Of a stretch of 64,000 nucleotides of DNA, positions 1 to 10,800 are shown piece by piece. The stretch lies in NCBI GenBank assembly GCA_022570795.1, contig JAKUDP010000002.1, forward strand, positions 1,116,001-1,180,000, written 5' to 3'. The translations under genes and the position numbers were made by a program. The number at the start of each line of letters is the position of its first letter. The first letter of the stretch is position 1. This DNA comes from Sphaerulina vaccinii (lineage: Eukaryota > Ascomycota > Dothideomycetes > Mycosphaerellales > Mycosphaerellaceae). The notes under the pieces were generated by a model. The model worked only from the letters and a program-made list of their open reading frames with translations, searched no databases and had not been told where the DNA came from.

Positions 1-563
1 GTCGTCTCCCATGCCCTGTAAACTGCGCCTTTGTGATTCGAAGCAAATCGTACTGTTTCGCTCCAGATTCGAAGTCCAAAAATCTTGATCAGCATTTCTC
101 TCTGCCTGTGGAGTGTCAGCTCCTTGTCTCGCCAGCTGAAATATCGCTGCGTGCACTTGTCAAGTGTCGCAGTGCTTAGGCGGGCTTCCAGACAAGGAGA
201 GCACGTCTCAGCGCATAGCATGGAACCGGGGTGCGTGGTGCAGTCCTCCAGGTGAAATTCTTCAAGCTCGTCCTTGGAGAAGTGCTCTTCTTCATCGTCG
301 AAGTCACAGTCTTGTTGAAAGCAACGGAAGTCGCGATTCCACTCCGAAGACTTTTTCTCACGCTCCTCTGAGATCAGGCAGTCCTCTATAATTGTGACGA
401 GCTCCACCGGTAATCGAGATATAGGCTTGTCCTTAGAATATCTGTGGCAGGCGCGTAACGCATTGATGGTCGGCAGGAGCGTAATATACGCTTCGAGATG
501 AGCACCCAGTACTTCAGCTGCGACTGGGATGGCCCAAGTCAAGGTCGTGTTCAGGCTGGGCAT
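1..563 (-). CDS. F-box-like protein, 5' part only (3' end outside the window)
   Basis: The minus strand is open without a stop from the ATG at 563 to the window edge (187 codons), so the gene is cut off at its C-terminal side. A leucine-rich N-terminal half includes ISRLPVELVTIIEDCL (about residues 50-66), the usual opening of fungal F-box-like proteins, followed by an acidic stretch (DFDDEEEHFSKDELEEF) and several cysteines (LCAETCSPCLEA). If it is an F-box protein it would act as a substrate adaptor of an SCF ubiquitin ligase; that is inferred from one motif only. It is transcribed divergently from the cis-prenyltransferase at 952. I do not recognise the C-terminal part. Confidence 0.7.
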   Translation of the reverse strand, partial: MPSLNTTLTWAIPVAAEVLGAHLEAYITLLPTINALRACHRYSKDKPISRLPVELVTIIEDCLISEEREKKSSEWNRDFRCFQQDCDFDDEEEHFSKDELEEFHLEDCTTHPGSMLCAETCSPCLEARLSTATLDKCTQRYFSWRDKELTLHRQREMLIKIFGLRIWSETVRFASNHKGAVYRAWET

Positions 564-951
564 TTTGTGGTGTTTCTCTGAAAGTCGTGAAGTCCTGAAG
601 ACGCGAAGTAGAGAGCTCCGACGGCTTGGTCAGTGTCGTGGCTGTGAAGAAGGAGTGGCTGAAGAAGGCGCGTCACTCTGCAGGGACAAGGAAAGTCGCT
701 CTCAGCTTTGATTACTCTTGAAACAGAAGAGCCACGCAACAACGCATCGTCCGCGGAGCACATCTCACTCTTGCATCCTCTTGGTCTTGGACTTGGTCAC
801 AACTCTTGGACACTATAAACTCAGCCACTTCCACCAGCTCATCACCCTACGTCTGCTGCCTCCGATGCTGCCCATACAACAAAGCACATCACCCTGATCG
901 ATCCTCCTCAACACGCCTTCCTTGGCCATACACAATCTGTCTGTCTACAAC
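564..951. promoter_or_regulatory. Divergent intergenic region between the F-box-like gene and RER2
   Basis: This 388 bp gap holds the 5' regions of two divergent genes. The right part (about 770-950) is rich in C and T with repeated CACC/CATC, typical of fungal 5' leaders. No clear TATA box and no further gene was seen. Confidence 0.4.
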
Positions 952-2043
952 ATGACTACACAACAAAACAGCGCCCACCTGCGACGATGGCTACTGTCTC
1001 TGCCACCTGTGGAATGGGGCATTCAACAACTACGGGAACTGCTGATCGGCAGCCTGAAATGCGGACCTATACCGGAACACATTGCCTTTGTCATGGATGG
1101 CAACAGGAGATGGGCGCGACAGAGTAAAGTCGAGACGATAGAAGGGCACAACATGGGCTTTGAAGCATTGGCGCGTATCCTGGAAGTCTGCTACAAGAGC
1201 GGTGTGCGCGTGGTAACAATTTATGCATTCAGCATTGAGAACTTCAAGCGCAGCAAGTACGAAGTGGATGCGCTGATGGACATGGCCAAGACGAAATTGG
1301 TGCAGCTGAGCCAGCATGGAGCACTTCTGGACCGATATGGTGCTAGCGTGAGGATATTGGGCGACAAAAGCTTGATGCGAGAGGATGTGCAGGCGCAGAT
1401 GGACCACGCGGTGGAGATGACCAAGCACAACGATAGCGCAGTGCTCAATGTCTGCTTCCCATATACTGGACGTGAGGAGATCACACACAGCGTGAGAGAA
1501 ACTGTTCAGGACTTCAGCAAACCACCGACACGACCTCAGTTGAAAAGACCATTCAGCGAAACGCACATCCAACGTAACATTCTTAGCCGAAATCTGCCTG
1601 CTGTTGAGGAGGAAGAGCTCAGCAGAGAATTATCTACAACTACATCTGAAGATGCCGACTCGGTCTCTACTCAGGATCTCGAAGCTTCATCACATATGGA
1701 TCCAGCCTCATCACAAACATCAAATTCCACATCACCTGTTATGAAGGCCACTGTAAGAAAGGCTGCCAACCTCCCGGATCCCGAGAACATTACCGCCGAA
1801 ACACTGACGAAGAACATGTACACACATGACGCGCCTCCGCTGGACCTATTGATACGGACTTCTGGTGTTGCTCGTCTGTCAGACTTTATGCTATGGCAAG
1901 TGCATGAGAGTACTGAGCTCAAGTTTCTGGATGTTCTATGGCCGGATTTTGATTTGTGGCATTTCCTGCCTGTACTGGTAGAATGGCAGTGGCGCCAGAA
2001 GAAGCTCGCCGAGGGAGGAAAGGTGGCCATGAAGGCTGCCTAG
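952..2043 (+). CDS. cis-prenyltransferase (dehydrodolichyl diphosphate synthase, Rer2-like)
   Basis: It condenses isopentenyl diphosphate in cis onto farnesyl diphosphate to make the dolichol precursor used in ER glycosylation. Family motifs are clear: HIAFVMDGNRRWARQ (about residues 43-57, catalytic Asp in the DGN), the VVTIYAFSIENFKRS block, FPYTGREEI, and the C-terminal LIRTSGVARLSDFMLWQ with the following ELKFLDVLWPDF. The frame is also open to a TTG at 922, but the ATG at 952 (363 residues) is the natural start. About 100 low-complexity, Ser/Thr/Glu-rich residues (about 190-285) are inserted between FPYTGREEI and the RTSG block, making it longer than the usual 250-300 residues. No intron is needed. 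In yeast this subunit works with a Nus1-type partner, which is not in the window. Confidence 0.93.
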   Translation: MTTQQNSAHLRRWLLSLPPVEWGIQQLRELLIGSLKCGPIPEHIAFVMDGNRRWARQSKVETIEGHNMGFEALARILEVCYKSGVRVVTIYAFSIENFKRSKYEVDALMDMAKTKLVQLSQHGALLDRYGASVRILGDKSLMREDVQAQMDHAVEMTKHNDSAVLNVCFPYTGREEITHSVRETVQDFSKPPTRPQLKRPFSETHIQRNILSRNLPAVEEEELSRELSTTTSEDADSVSTQDLEASSHMDPASSQTSNSTSPVMKATVRKAANLPDPENITAETLTKNMYTHDAPPLDLLIRTSGVARLSDFMLWQVHESTELKFLDVLWPDFDLWHFLPVLVEWQWRQKKLAEGGKVAMKAA

Positions 2044-3260
2044 ACCTGTGGAAGAAGATTTAATAGATAATGTCAAAGCTGACACTGATAGAAACCTTCA
2101 AGATGAGCGTTCTGCGAGACTGTATGGACCAATGATACCCTTTGCATGCAACGACTTCTACCAATCGCATTCGATGTGCTCTTCTCGAAGAAGGACTCAA
2201 CATTGAGCCTAGGGTAAAGTGATATCTTCTATACAGGCTCAAGAATCAAGGCTCATCATCGTGCACAAATGAAACATGGAAGGATTCGGTGGCTGGCCGT
2301 TGAAGAGCTAATAAATTTGTGGCTGTGGGAGCACGGTCCAATTCTCCGCACACGCTTGCTTCTTCACCACTACACTTCTTCAATGCAGACCTCAACACAT
2401 CACCCGACATGTCCTCGATCGCGCATCAACTGGAGCATCACACATGGACTTCGCGAGAGATCTCTGAGGAATGTCTGGAAAGTGTCCGCGACCATCAGGC
2501 TGAAGAAATAATGGATCAGGCTGAAGGAGGCGGCATTGACTATTGAGTTCCTGCATCATCACAAAAGTCAACAACGCCATCACGGCATCTCAGCCTTGCG
2601 AGAAAGGAGATCGAAATCTCACGAGCTGCACATGGTATTGTCGATTCTTGATCAGTACGAAATGCATCGCTCTTCACAAGCTCTGCTAGTCAACTTCACT
2701 GGACTGCTCTATGCAGATACAATACTGCTATACAAGAGCTGCTTGCTATGGAGATGAGATTCGGTGCCGAAATTGCGCTAAACGTTCTCAAAGCATAGCA
2801 AGTCTATGGCGCACACGTGCTACACGCTACGCTACAGCTTACTCCCAATGTCATAAAATGGCTGAGCTAACTACCTCTTCCACGAGCCTCCCTTACGATA
2901 CACTTCAGCCCTTCACTCCGGCTCGTGCTCCGTACCCATATCCAGACGAGCTGCCACCTGCGATGGTCTTCACACGTGCATACTGCATGAGAAGACCGTC
3001 AATTTCGGACTGGCTGCAGGTACTATTCAGGAACATCATCAGGCTGTGGCTCTGTTGTCAAGTCGTTCGAGATTGTGATGCGATCGCTCTTACCCGAATT
3101 GGTCTCCTGGCTCCAGTCATGTTTTCATCATAACAACTCTGGAACCTTTTCTCCGCATCTGGCTTGACATTTGTGGCGGCAACGGTGCGGAAACGTGCTA
3201 GGCTCGCGATCAGGTCGAAGCTCATCAGGCCTTGGGCCTCTCGAAGCGATGGTAAAGACC
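2044..3260. other. Intergenic, no gene supported
   Basis: About 1.2 kb between the prenyltransferase and the threonine-rich gene. Short ATG frames occur on the plus strand: 2409-2546 (45 residues, glutamate-rich) and 2858-3133 (91 residues). Neither has a recognisable domain, signal peptide or convincing splice partner, so neither is called as a gene. Confidence 0.4.
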
Positions 3261-3267
3261 TATAAGA
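3261..3267 (+). promoter_or_regulatory. TATA box of the threonine-rich secreted protein gene
   Basis: TATAAGA lies 72 bp upstream of the ATG at 3333, a usual distance for a regulated fungal TATA promoter. Confidence 0.5.
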
Positions 3268-3332
3268 AGGTACTGTCGCGCTCGAGAACGAGCAAGCACA
3301 ACTAGCATCTCATCGCAGGCTCTCCTCTCGTC

Positions 3333-4724
3333 ATGTTGTCCTCAAACAGTCTCTGCGCTCTGCTCGCAGTCCTTGCAAGCCAAGCGCTTGCCGGTGATAG
3401 CACGACATGCTACACCGCCATGACAAGCAAGAATCCCGGTGGCTACGTTCCTACACAGTGGACCACACACTATGGTGAGTTGGTACTCCATGCTCAGGAG
3501 AGCAGCATGCTGACGTAGTTGACCAGAACCATGCACCGCGACAACCACCTCCTACGTGCACAAGACAATCACTCCAAAGATCACCGAGACCGATACCAAA
3601 TATGCTTACACGACGATCACCAATCCTAAGAAAGGCACATCGACTACTACGACCACTGTGACCAAGAAGATCAGCACGTCAATCACTACAACTTACACTG
3701 CTACTGCGACAACAACAACCTCTGTCACTTCCACGTCTACTGTACCTGCACCAGCGTATTTCACGCCTATTCAATCTTCACTGCCCGACTCTAGTCTCGG
3801 ACCGCCAGTAAATTTTGAGGGTCTCACTCCCGGGAAGAGATCCTTGAACGAAAATCTAAGCAAGCGTGACTCGCCGCCCGCCTATTACAACAATGGCAAA
3901 TCATACCCAAAGAGTGTTATGTGCCACAAGTACACTCCATCTAAGCAATGCTCCACGGCAACAGTCACAAAGACAAAGAAGATCACCGCTTACCCAACGA
4001 CTGTACACTCAACGGTATGAAGAAGTCTAGTCCTTCAGACAAATCGCGAAGATGTGCTAATTCATATATGCGCTGCAGACCACTTCGACCATCACCTCGA
4101 CTGTATGCCCAGGTGCAAAGACCACAGTGACATCGACTTGCTATACTACAAAGACAAAGACCTTAAGTCAACCCTTGCAGAAATGCCATCACAGCACCTC
4201 AACTAACTTGATGTGACTAGTCTACGATCTCGGCGACAACCACGTCGACATCCTCCGTGACCAAGATTGCGGCTACATCGACCGTCTACGCCGCCTGCCA
4301 GTCCACCGCGAACTTCGCCAACCTAGTCGGTGGCACTGGCTTCAACAACCGCATCGTCGAAGTGAACCCAGCCCCAGACCCAAATCGTGACTTCGACTTC
4401 CTCCAATTCGAGTCAGACAGCATGACCTCCTGCTGCAACGCGGCTTTCACCCCGCGCACTGGAGCGGTTTCCGGAGTACAGGTCTTTGCATACGACACCC
4501 GCCGAAACGACACCAGCAACCCGGATAGTCCTATTGTTGGCTTCTGTTCGCTTCTCGGATCGTCCACTTGTGCTGCGACTCAAGCGGGCGGACAATGGGA
4601 GATCCTCAATGCGGATCAGGCAGGCCCAGCTGAGCCCGGAGATGGTGATGTGATGAACACCGTTACGTCGCCGACTTTTGGAAATGCCGCTTGTGGAGAG
4701 GGTGTCGGTCAAGTTGCCAAGTAG
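3333..4724 (+). CDS. Secreted threonine-rich cell-surface-like protein, at least four exons
   Basis: Exon 1 (3333-3474) encodes a signal peptide (SNSLCALLAVLASQALAG). Intron 3475-3526 joins exon 2 (3527-4014), a Thr/Lys repeat region with KR dipeptides (GKRSLNENLSKRD) that look like Kex2 processing sites. Intron 4015-4078 leads to a further Thr-rich exon at 4079. The last exon (4221-4724) encodes an Ala/Cys-containing C-terminal domain with paired cysteines (TSCCNAAF, GFCSLLGSSTC). The third intron is uncertain. The best branch site (CTAAC near 4205) suits a 54 bp intron from 4167 to 4220, but that join shifts frame; a donor GTATGC at 4103 or GTGACA at 4124 keeps it. Probably an O-glycosylated extracellular or wall protein; no enzymatic function is evident. 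Confidence 0.7.
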
Positions 4725-4898
4725 AAGTGGATCAATATGCCTGGGACAGTCATTTTCTGTGATCTCCTGCTGTGTTCGCCACGTACCCAGTAACATGTAA
4801 AGAAGAGGCGAATTTACGTATACATAAGTTCCAGTAGAGAGTACATCCCAAGCAAGTCATACTCCAGTCATTCAGCGTCCAGCGTCCGGTCATCCAGC

Positions 4899-5054
4899 CT
4901 AAGAACTCTTCGAGCTCTCTATCTTGCTAGCAGTCTTATCGTGAAGTGCAGCAAGAGGGCCAATTCCGTGAACATAATCGTGTAAATGCCAGCCGATGAA
5001 GACACCTGCGCCCGTACGGATGATATTTCTCAGTTTGAGGAGGCCGAAGAACAT
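4899..5054 (-). CDS. 51-residue conserved-looking microprotein
   Basis: The minus strand has ATG at 5054 and TAG at 4899-4901. The product begins MFFGLLKLRNIIRTG, continues with a glycine-containing hydrophobic stretch (AGVFIGWHLHDYVHGIG) and ends in a polar tail rich in Ser and Lys. The short basic amphipathic start followed by a weak membrane segment resembles small mitochondrial inner-membrane proteins of fungi; the location is inference. It lies tail-to-tail with the threonine-rich gene and upstream of the HET gene on the other strand. I do not recognise a named family. Confidence 0.5.
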   Translation of the reverse strand: MFFGLLKLRNIIRTGAGVFIGWHLHDYVHGIGPLAALHDKTASKIESSKSS

Positions 5055-5351
5055 GTTGCTGGATGTGGTTGGTTTGGTTGAGAGGAGAAGAAGAGAGTCA
5101 GTTGAGCTTGAGCAAGGTGCGGGTGCGGATACTGACCAAGCCCCAGCCCTCAGCTAGCCTGCGGAACAACCGTGCCAATCAGGTGAAAGTCGGGGCATCT
5201 GGGAAAGTCTGTTTGGACGCGTATCTTGACGCTCAGTCAGCTGAAGAATGTGTCGAAACTGCACATGTGGGAGGTGTTGCTGAGGTTCGTATCTATCCAA
5301 GTCTCAGTCAAGTGAACCAATGCCTATGAATCAAGATTCCTCCTTATCACA

Positions 5352-7610
5352 ATGCGACTGCTCAACGTTCACAGTTTTGAGTTCGAAGTGTTCTACTCAG
5401 CGGTGCCGAAATATGTTATCGCATCACACAGGTGGTCTGAAGACGAAGCAGCAATCAAGGATGTGGTCAAGAGGCGCAACACCAGCAGTATAGGGTACAG
5501 AAAGGTACAAGGCTATGTGGAATATGTGAAAGATGCAGTCCCAGGTGTAGACTGGCTCTGGATCGACACAGTCTGTATCAACCAAGACTCTAGCCTCGAA
5601 GTGTCAGAAGCTGTGAACTCGATGTTCAGGTACTATCGTGGAGCCGAGCTATGCATCGCATACCTGGCAGATGTCACGACGACGTCCGAGGACTTGAATG
5701 AGTTCAGGAGCAGCCAGTGGTTCAGCCGTGGATGGACTTTGCAAGAGATGCTGGCGCCGAAGACTGTGCTGTTCGTGACGCGTAAGTGGCAGGTCATTGG
5801 TCATAAAGGCACCAGACAAAGTGCTTTGCAGACCAATGTTGGTCCTTCCCTCGAAAATACGATATTCGCCGTGACTGGAATACCGGAGACTGTACTAGAT
5901 GACTACAGCTATAGCAAGGCATTCAGTGCACAGCAGAAGCTAGAGTGGGTGAGCGATCGAATGACTACTCGGCCTGAGGATCTAGCATACTGCCTACTCG
6001 GTATGTTCGACGTCACGATGCCCATCATGTACGGCGAAGGTCGAGACAGAGCAAGGAAGCGGTTATTAGCAGAGATCACGAACCTCAGCAATACGATACC
6101 TACGGACCTCGGTGAGTTCGAGGTAGTGGAAAAGCCCTCACGTTCATTGCATGAAGCTGCAGGCTCTGGAGATCTCGAATACATTACCCAGCTCATGGAA
6201 ACAACTCCTGCGGCAGCGGAGCAGCTCTGGAAGTGGGACGCAGGCGGAAGTCTGCCACTTCATCGTGCTGTGCAGAGTAGACAAGCTTTGTCCTGTAGGT
6301 TACTGATGACTCTAATGAATCGACAGACATGGGAACCCGTGGATCTCCTCGACAACAGCGGGAAAAGCCCGGTTCTATATGCACTGTCGGATGCAAGCCA
6401 CGGCTCTGAAGATGTGATCCGAGAGTTCTTGACAAATGAAGGACTCTGTTTCTCTGCATCCACGCTCTTGCTTGCCAGGAGATCAGTCCTGAGACAAGTC
6501 CTCGATAACGGAGGTCCTGAGGCTCTCCAGCGTGCGATCGTGATCACGAGGAAGGTCATGTCGCCGATACAGCTATGTGATCTCCTCCGACGCACTTTGC
6601 CCACGCTTTGCGCTCTTCCCGAGTCTGATAGCTTGGTACCATACCTGGCAGCGGAAATGGTCAAGCTCCGTGACTCGGAATTGCCAACACTTTCTACCAA
6701 CTTGGCCAAAATGACGGACGCTATATACGACTGGGCCATTGCTGGACGCGTGAAGCGACTCGTCCTGCTGCACAAATCTGCCGGGCTAGACTTTACTGGC
6801 AGCGACAATCTCAACTTCATTGGCAAAGCAATAGTGGCCAACGACGTGTCGACGTTAGCTGCTTTACATGCCATTGACTGGCAGCTCTTGCTAAAGCCTG
6901 TCGGATGGTGGGTCAAAGATGGACGAACGAGCAACCAGGCGTTTGGACCATGGTCACCACTTCGATTCGCCGCTCTTCTTGGTCAACCCAACACGGTAAA
7001 GCAAGTTTCAGAGTTCTCGGAGCCTGACGAGTGTAGACCACCTCATCTGCAAGCAGTTCACTTCGCTGCTTTGGCGGCTAGAGAACACTCGGAAACCTGG
7101 TCATTCTTCCGAGAATTGAATGTCGCAGACCTCGAACCTCTAGATGATGTCAATCACTGCACTGTCAACCTCCGCGTGGAGTTCGACTCAGACTGGGGCA
7201 TTCTCGTCTTCCCGCATAGTCATGAAGCCGTGATTGAGGATGTGCAGTCCTCTTCGTCTGAGAGGTTCAGCTGGGATAGTGGATACGTGAAGACCAAGGA
7301 ACATCAAAAGTCTCCGCTAGTCGTTATTGTGCGTGTGAAGATGAGGTTCTCGGATACTGATAGTCGAGATGGTATAGTCAATGTCAGCTTCATGCATGGC
7401 TGGAACGATGCAGGCGGCGCAGGTGGACAAGGACGCGTGACCATTTCATCAACTTCCGAAGACAATCCTGGAGTTGCTCTCTGGTTTCGGGAGATAAATC
7501 AGCAAGAAATGGACAAGCTTGACGAGCACACAGCGCTGTCATCAGGAACAAATTGGAAGGAAAGTCATCATAATTTACATTCGTGGGAGCTCCAGTGTAG
7601 ACGGAGGTAA
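5352..7610 (+). CDS. HET-domain protein with ankyrin-like repeats
   Basis: The 752-residue protein has a complete N-terminal HET (heterokaryon incompatibility) domain: YVIASHRW (about 22), WLWIDTVCINQ (about 70), FSRGWTLQEMLAP (about 128) and RPEDLAYCLLGMFDVTMPI (about 209). Residues about 265-400 contain ankyrin-like units (SLHEAAGSGDLEYITQLM, GSLPLHRAVQSRQ, SGKSPVLYALSDASHGSED). The C-terminal 350 residues match nothing I recognise. HET proteins trigger allorecognition cell death in fungi when paired with an incompatible partner; that role is a family inference. The ATG at 5352 begins MRLLNVHSFEFEVF, the normal start of this class. No intron is needed. The gene stops 288 bp before the end of the convergent deubiquitinase. 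Confidence 0.88.
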   Translation: MRLLNVHSFEFEVFYSAVPKYVIASHRWSEDEAAIKDVVKRRNTSSIGYRKVQGYVEYVKDAVPGVDWLWIDTVCINQDSSLEVSEAVNSMFRYYRGAELCIAYLADVTTTSEDLNEFRSSQWFSRGWTLQEMLAPKTVLFVTRKWQVIGHKGTRQSALQTNVGPSLENTIFAVTGIPETVLDDYSYSKAFSAQQKLEWVSDRMTTRPEDLAYCLLGMFDVTMPIMYGEGRDRARKRLLAEITNLSNTIPTDLGEFEVVEKPSRSLHEAAGSGDLEYITQLMETTPAAAEQLWKWDAGGSLPLHRAVQSRQALSCRLLMTLMNRQTWEPVDLLDNSGKSPVLYALSDASHGSEDVIREFLTNEGLCFSASTLLLARRSVLRQVLDNGGPEALQRAIVITRKVMSPIQLCDLLRRTLPTLCALPESDSLVPYLAAEMVKLRDSELPTLSTNLAKMTDAIYDWAIAGRVKRLVLLHKSAGLDFTGSDNLNFIGKAIVANDVSTLAALHAIDWQLLLKPVGWWVKDGRTSNQAFGPWSPLRFAALLGQPNTVKQVSEFSEPDECRPPHLQAVHFAALAAREHSETWSFFRELNVADLEPLDDVNHCTVNLRVEFDSDWGILVFPHSHEAVIEDVQSSSSERFSWDSGYVKTKEHQKSPLVVIVRVKMRFSDTDSRDGIVNVSFMHGWNDAGGAGGQGRVTISSTSEDNPGVALWFREINQQEMDKLDEHTALSSGTNWKESHHNLHSWELQCRRR

Positions 7611-7897
7611 AGTGCATAGTGCACAGTATTCATCAATCGTGACTCGTAATTCCATATTACTACAAGAATCGCTCTAAGCCGCTGGTCTAGCCTTGTAACC
7701 AAGCATGTTCAGTAGCACCATCCCAGCTGCCATCTCTCGCGCACGCCGACGATGTTGGTCGCTGCTCAGCCTCACTGCATGCCATTAGCTCTGGGTGGCT
7801 CAGTCAGTACTTTCGCACGGAGGAGCAGTTTTGCAGTCAACTCCCTCAGCTTCAGCTCAGGGGCTTCTTCTTGTTCCTGTAGACCATCATACGCCTG

Positions 7898-10800
7898 CTA
7901 GGCGTCATTACCGCTGTCCCAGTCGTCGTCGCTCACTTCATCACTACCATACTCCTCGGAATCTTCTTCTCTGGAACGTACCAGGTCCATCGGCTCAGAT
8001 TCCCAATCTTCCACCACAGAGTCAAGGTCTTCTAGAGCCCTCAAGGTTTGCCCAGCCCTATCGTACTCCACGAGAAGCTCTCGAGAAACGTTGGTCCACG
8101 TGCGTTGCTGATCGATGGTCTGACGGAAGCTTAAGAGCCATGGGTGCACCCACTTGTACACGTGGATCACGTTCTCATACCGAGTCTTCGGCTGCTCCTC
8201 ATGAAATGCACTCCGGACTATGGACGCTCCATCGCGCACAAGTTTGGCCGCCAGTCTGGCTCGCACAGCAGCCAGATCTGGCTGCGTCAGATCAGCGTCA
8301 GCTCCAAATACGTGGTCTACCAAGAGCTCTGCCGTGGCCTCCCTGACCATCTTCGCCTTGGGCAGCATCAGGAAATGAAGAACCCAGGTTTCCAAAGTCT
8401 TCAGCACGATATGAGGAATGTGCTCCAGTGCGGGTTGCATTATCTGCAGGAGCTCGCCTTCACAACCCTCCCATTGAAAGGCCACCTTTGCTGCCTGTCG
8501 GAATACGCGAAGGGCATCTGCTTCTGATGTGGAGTTGATACAGAAGTGCAGTGCCAGATGCAACACCGAGCTGAACTGTTCTTCCTCGGTGTCAACGTGG
8601 TCGACTATGTCCGCACACAGATGCTCGGATGCACCGAATCGCGCGATCAGAACTCCGAGGAGCTTTCCAGGCATGCACTCTTTCCAGCCACCATTCGTGT
8701 CCGCGAACCGCGCGGTGCGGATCCATGAGAGAACCTCGCTATCAGGATAGCGATGATAAAGCAAGTCAAACTCGGGGCGTCTAAGCAGAACCAGCCCATC
8801 TTGAACAAGGTGGCCTCCATCCTCAGGATCAGATGCGCTCGCGTCGGGAGCGGCGAGATAGTTCTCCAGCATATTAGCAATGAAGCAGTACAACACGGAC
8901 ATCTGCTGTGCATTGACAACCTTATGGTCAAACGAGCCCTTGTACTTGCTCTGGATAGCTTTATCCCATCGCAGATGGAGCATTTCAAAGACCCAGTTCC
9001 AGTAGCCATCATCAAGCACAGCCGCGGCACCAGCTGAACCGCGTGATGCCATCTCAGCTGGGAAGTGGAGATATGCATTCCAATCGAGGGTAGCGATGCG
9101 TTCCGGCTCAGCCATATAGCTGGCGTGAGCTTTCCTCAATTGGACCAAGACCTCGTCATAGCATGCATGATCATCGTAGCGCGTAATGTCGAGTAAGTTC
9201 CACACAAAGTCGTTGACGGTCCGTCTCACACTGGGGTTGTTATGTCTGATGATTGACCGGAACCAGTCCGGTCTGGTGAGATCTCGAAGTACATAAGTGG
9301 CAAGCCTCGGCAGATCCTCCATCAAGTTGTTCAGTCCGTTGATGCCGATTTTCAGTTTCTTAACTGGGGTAAGAGGATCGCGAGGCGCGATGTGCTGAAT
9401 AAAAGTGCTCGCAACGCTGCTGATCAACACAGTGAGCTTCTCAGTGGTCACGTCAGCGTCTTCGACAGCTCGGCTTGCGAGCTCCTCCGGAGAGCCTGCA
9501 TTGGATTGGGCTACAAGCTTCAGGCGTTTGCACTTAGCGAGCAGCCATTGAAGTAAGCCAGAGAACTGCTCGTCAAACAGGTGCGCGGTGCGATAAAAAC
9601 ATTCGTTCTCGCGCCGAATCATATTCTCGTAGTCTGTGGCGAACGGGACTCGTGGAGGAAGCGGAGATTGCGTCTCTGGATCGTGCACGGCCGCCATGAC
9701 GGTCATCTGCGCCTGGGGTGTTGTTCTTCTTTGATAGAACAGCACGTATGCATTGTCGTTAACTTCATGCCCCTCTTTCGTTCTGCGGCCACCATAACAC
9801 TCCTCCTTAACCTCCTGGAAACCACCAGGATATATGGTGACATTTTGATCCTCAAGTTTCACCCAATGGTCCAGGTCCGAAGTGGCCGGATCTCGCAAAC
9901 GCGTGTACGACCAGTAGTGACCAACGCCATTGTAGCCCTGGTGCACGATCACACCGACTAGCTCGAACATATCCGCTTTATCATCTGCTCCAGGTGTATC
10001 CAGGTAGTCAACATGATACTTGCGCATGTTGATTGTGTCTGGGAACACAAATCGATCGTTCACCTTGACTTCCATGTTCGACAAATTGTCGTACTCGAAG
10101 CGCTTGAGGCAGAAGGTCAGATTGTCGGGAATTGCACTCGGGCAAGCTCTCCTCATAGCATCAACGAGCATGCCGCCTCCATTCGGGTCGCATGATTGGC
10201 ATTTGAATTGGTTGGCCCCTCTCATAGGTTCTCCTTGGACAAGTTCGTCCAGAGTTTCAGCGAGAGTCTCCTTGTTCTTGACCACGATCTGTAGGTCAAC
10301 GAAGGACTCTTCTTTTGTTGACACATGGCCACACTGTCCCTTAGTCTGTGCGATCATCTTGCCAGTGTAGAGCTTTTGAAAAGCAGATTTGGTTTGGTCA
10401 GGTAGCTCCTTCTCTAGTTTGCTCAAAAGTTCTGCGTAGAAGTCGTGCACGTCTTCCTGCGAGCTAACATCGGTGTTCAACTCCTTTGCGATAGCTTCGG
10501 TATTGACAGAACGTAGTGCAGAGTTCTGCATCAAGCTGAACAGAATCTTCACCTGCCGCAGGAGCTTCTGTTGCTTAGGGTCGGGTGTTGGTGTGTTCAG
10601 GATGAATTGGCGGAACGGGACATTGGCGTAAAGTTGCTGTAGAAGGGAGTTCATATAACACGTTTGACCTAGGTTGCTCAGCCCGGAACAATGCGTTGGT
10701 TGGCGTAGAAGAAGCTTCTGTCCCAGGTATTTCTCGGTCGGATCGTCTCTAGCTGCTTGCAAAGGCTCAGACATAGCCTCTAGTAGCTTTTCTATGTCGT

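Noticed and set aside
2858..3133. 91-codon plus-strand frame upstream of the threonine-rich gene
   Set aside because: ATG present, but no domain, odd composition and no splice partner; not enough to call a gene.
7795..8527. Plus-strand frames opposite the deubiquitinase
   Set aside because: Shadows of the 1329-codon exon; no splice sites or domains.
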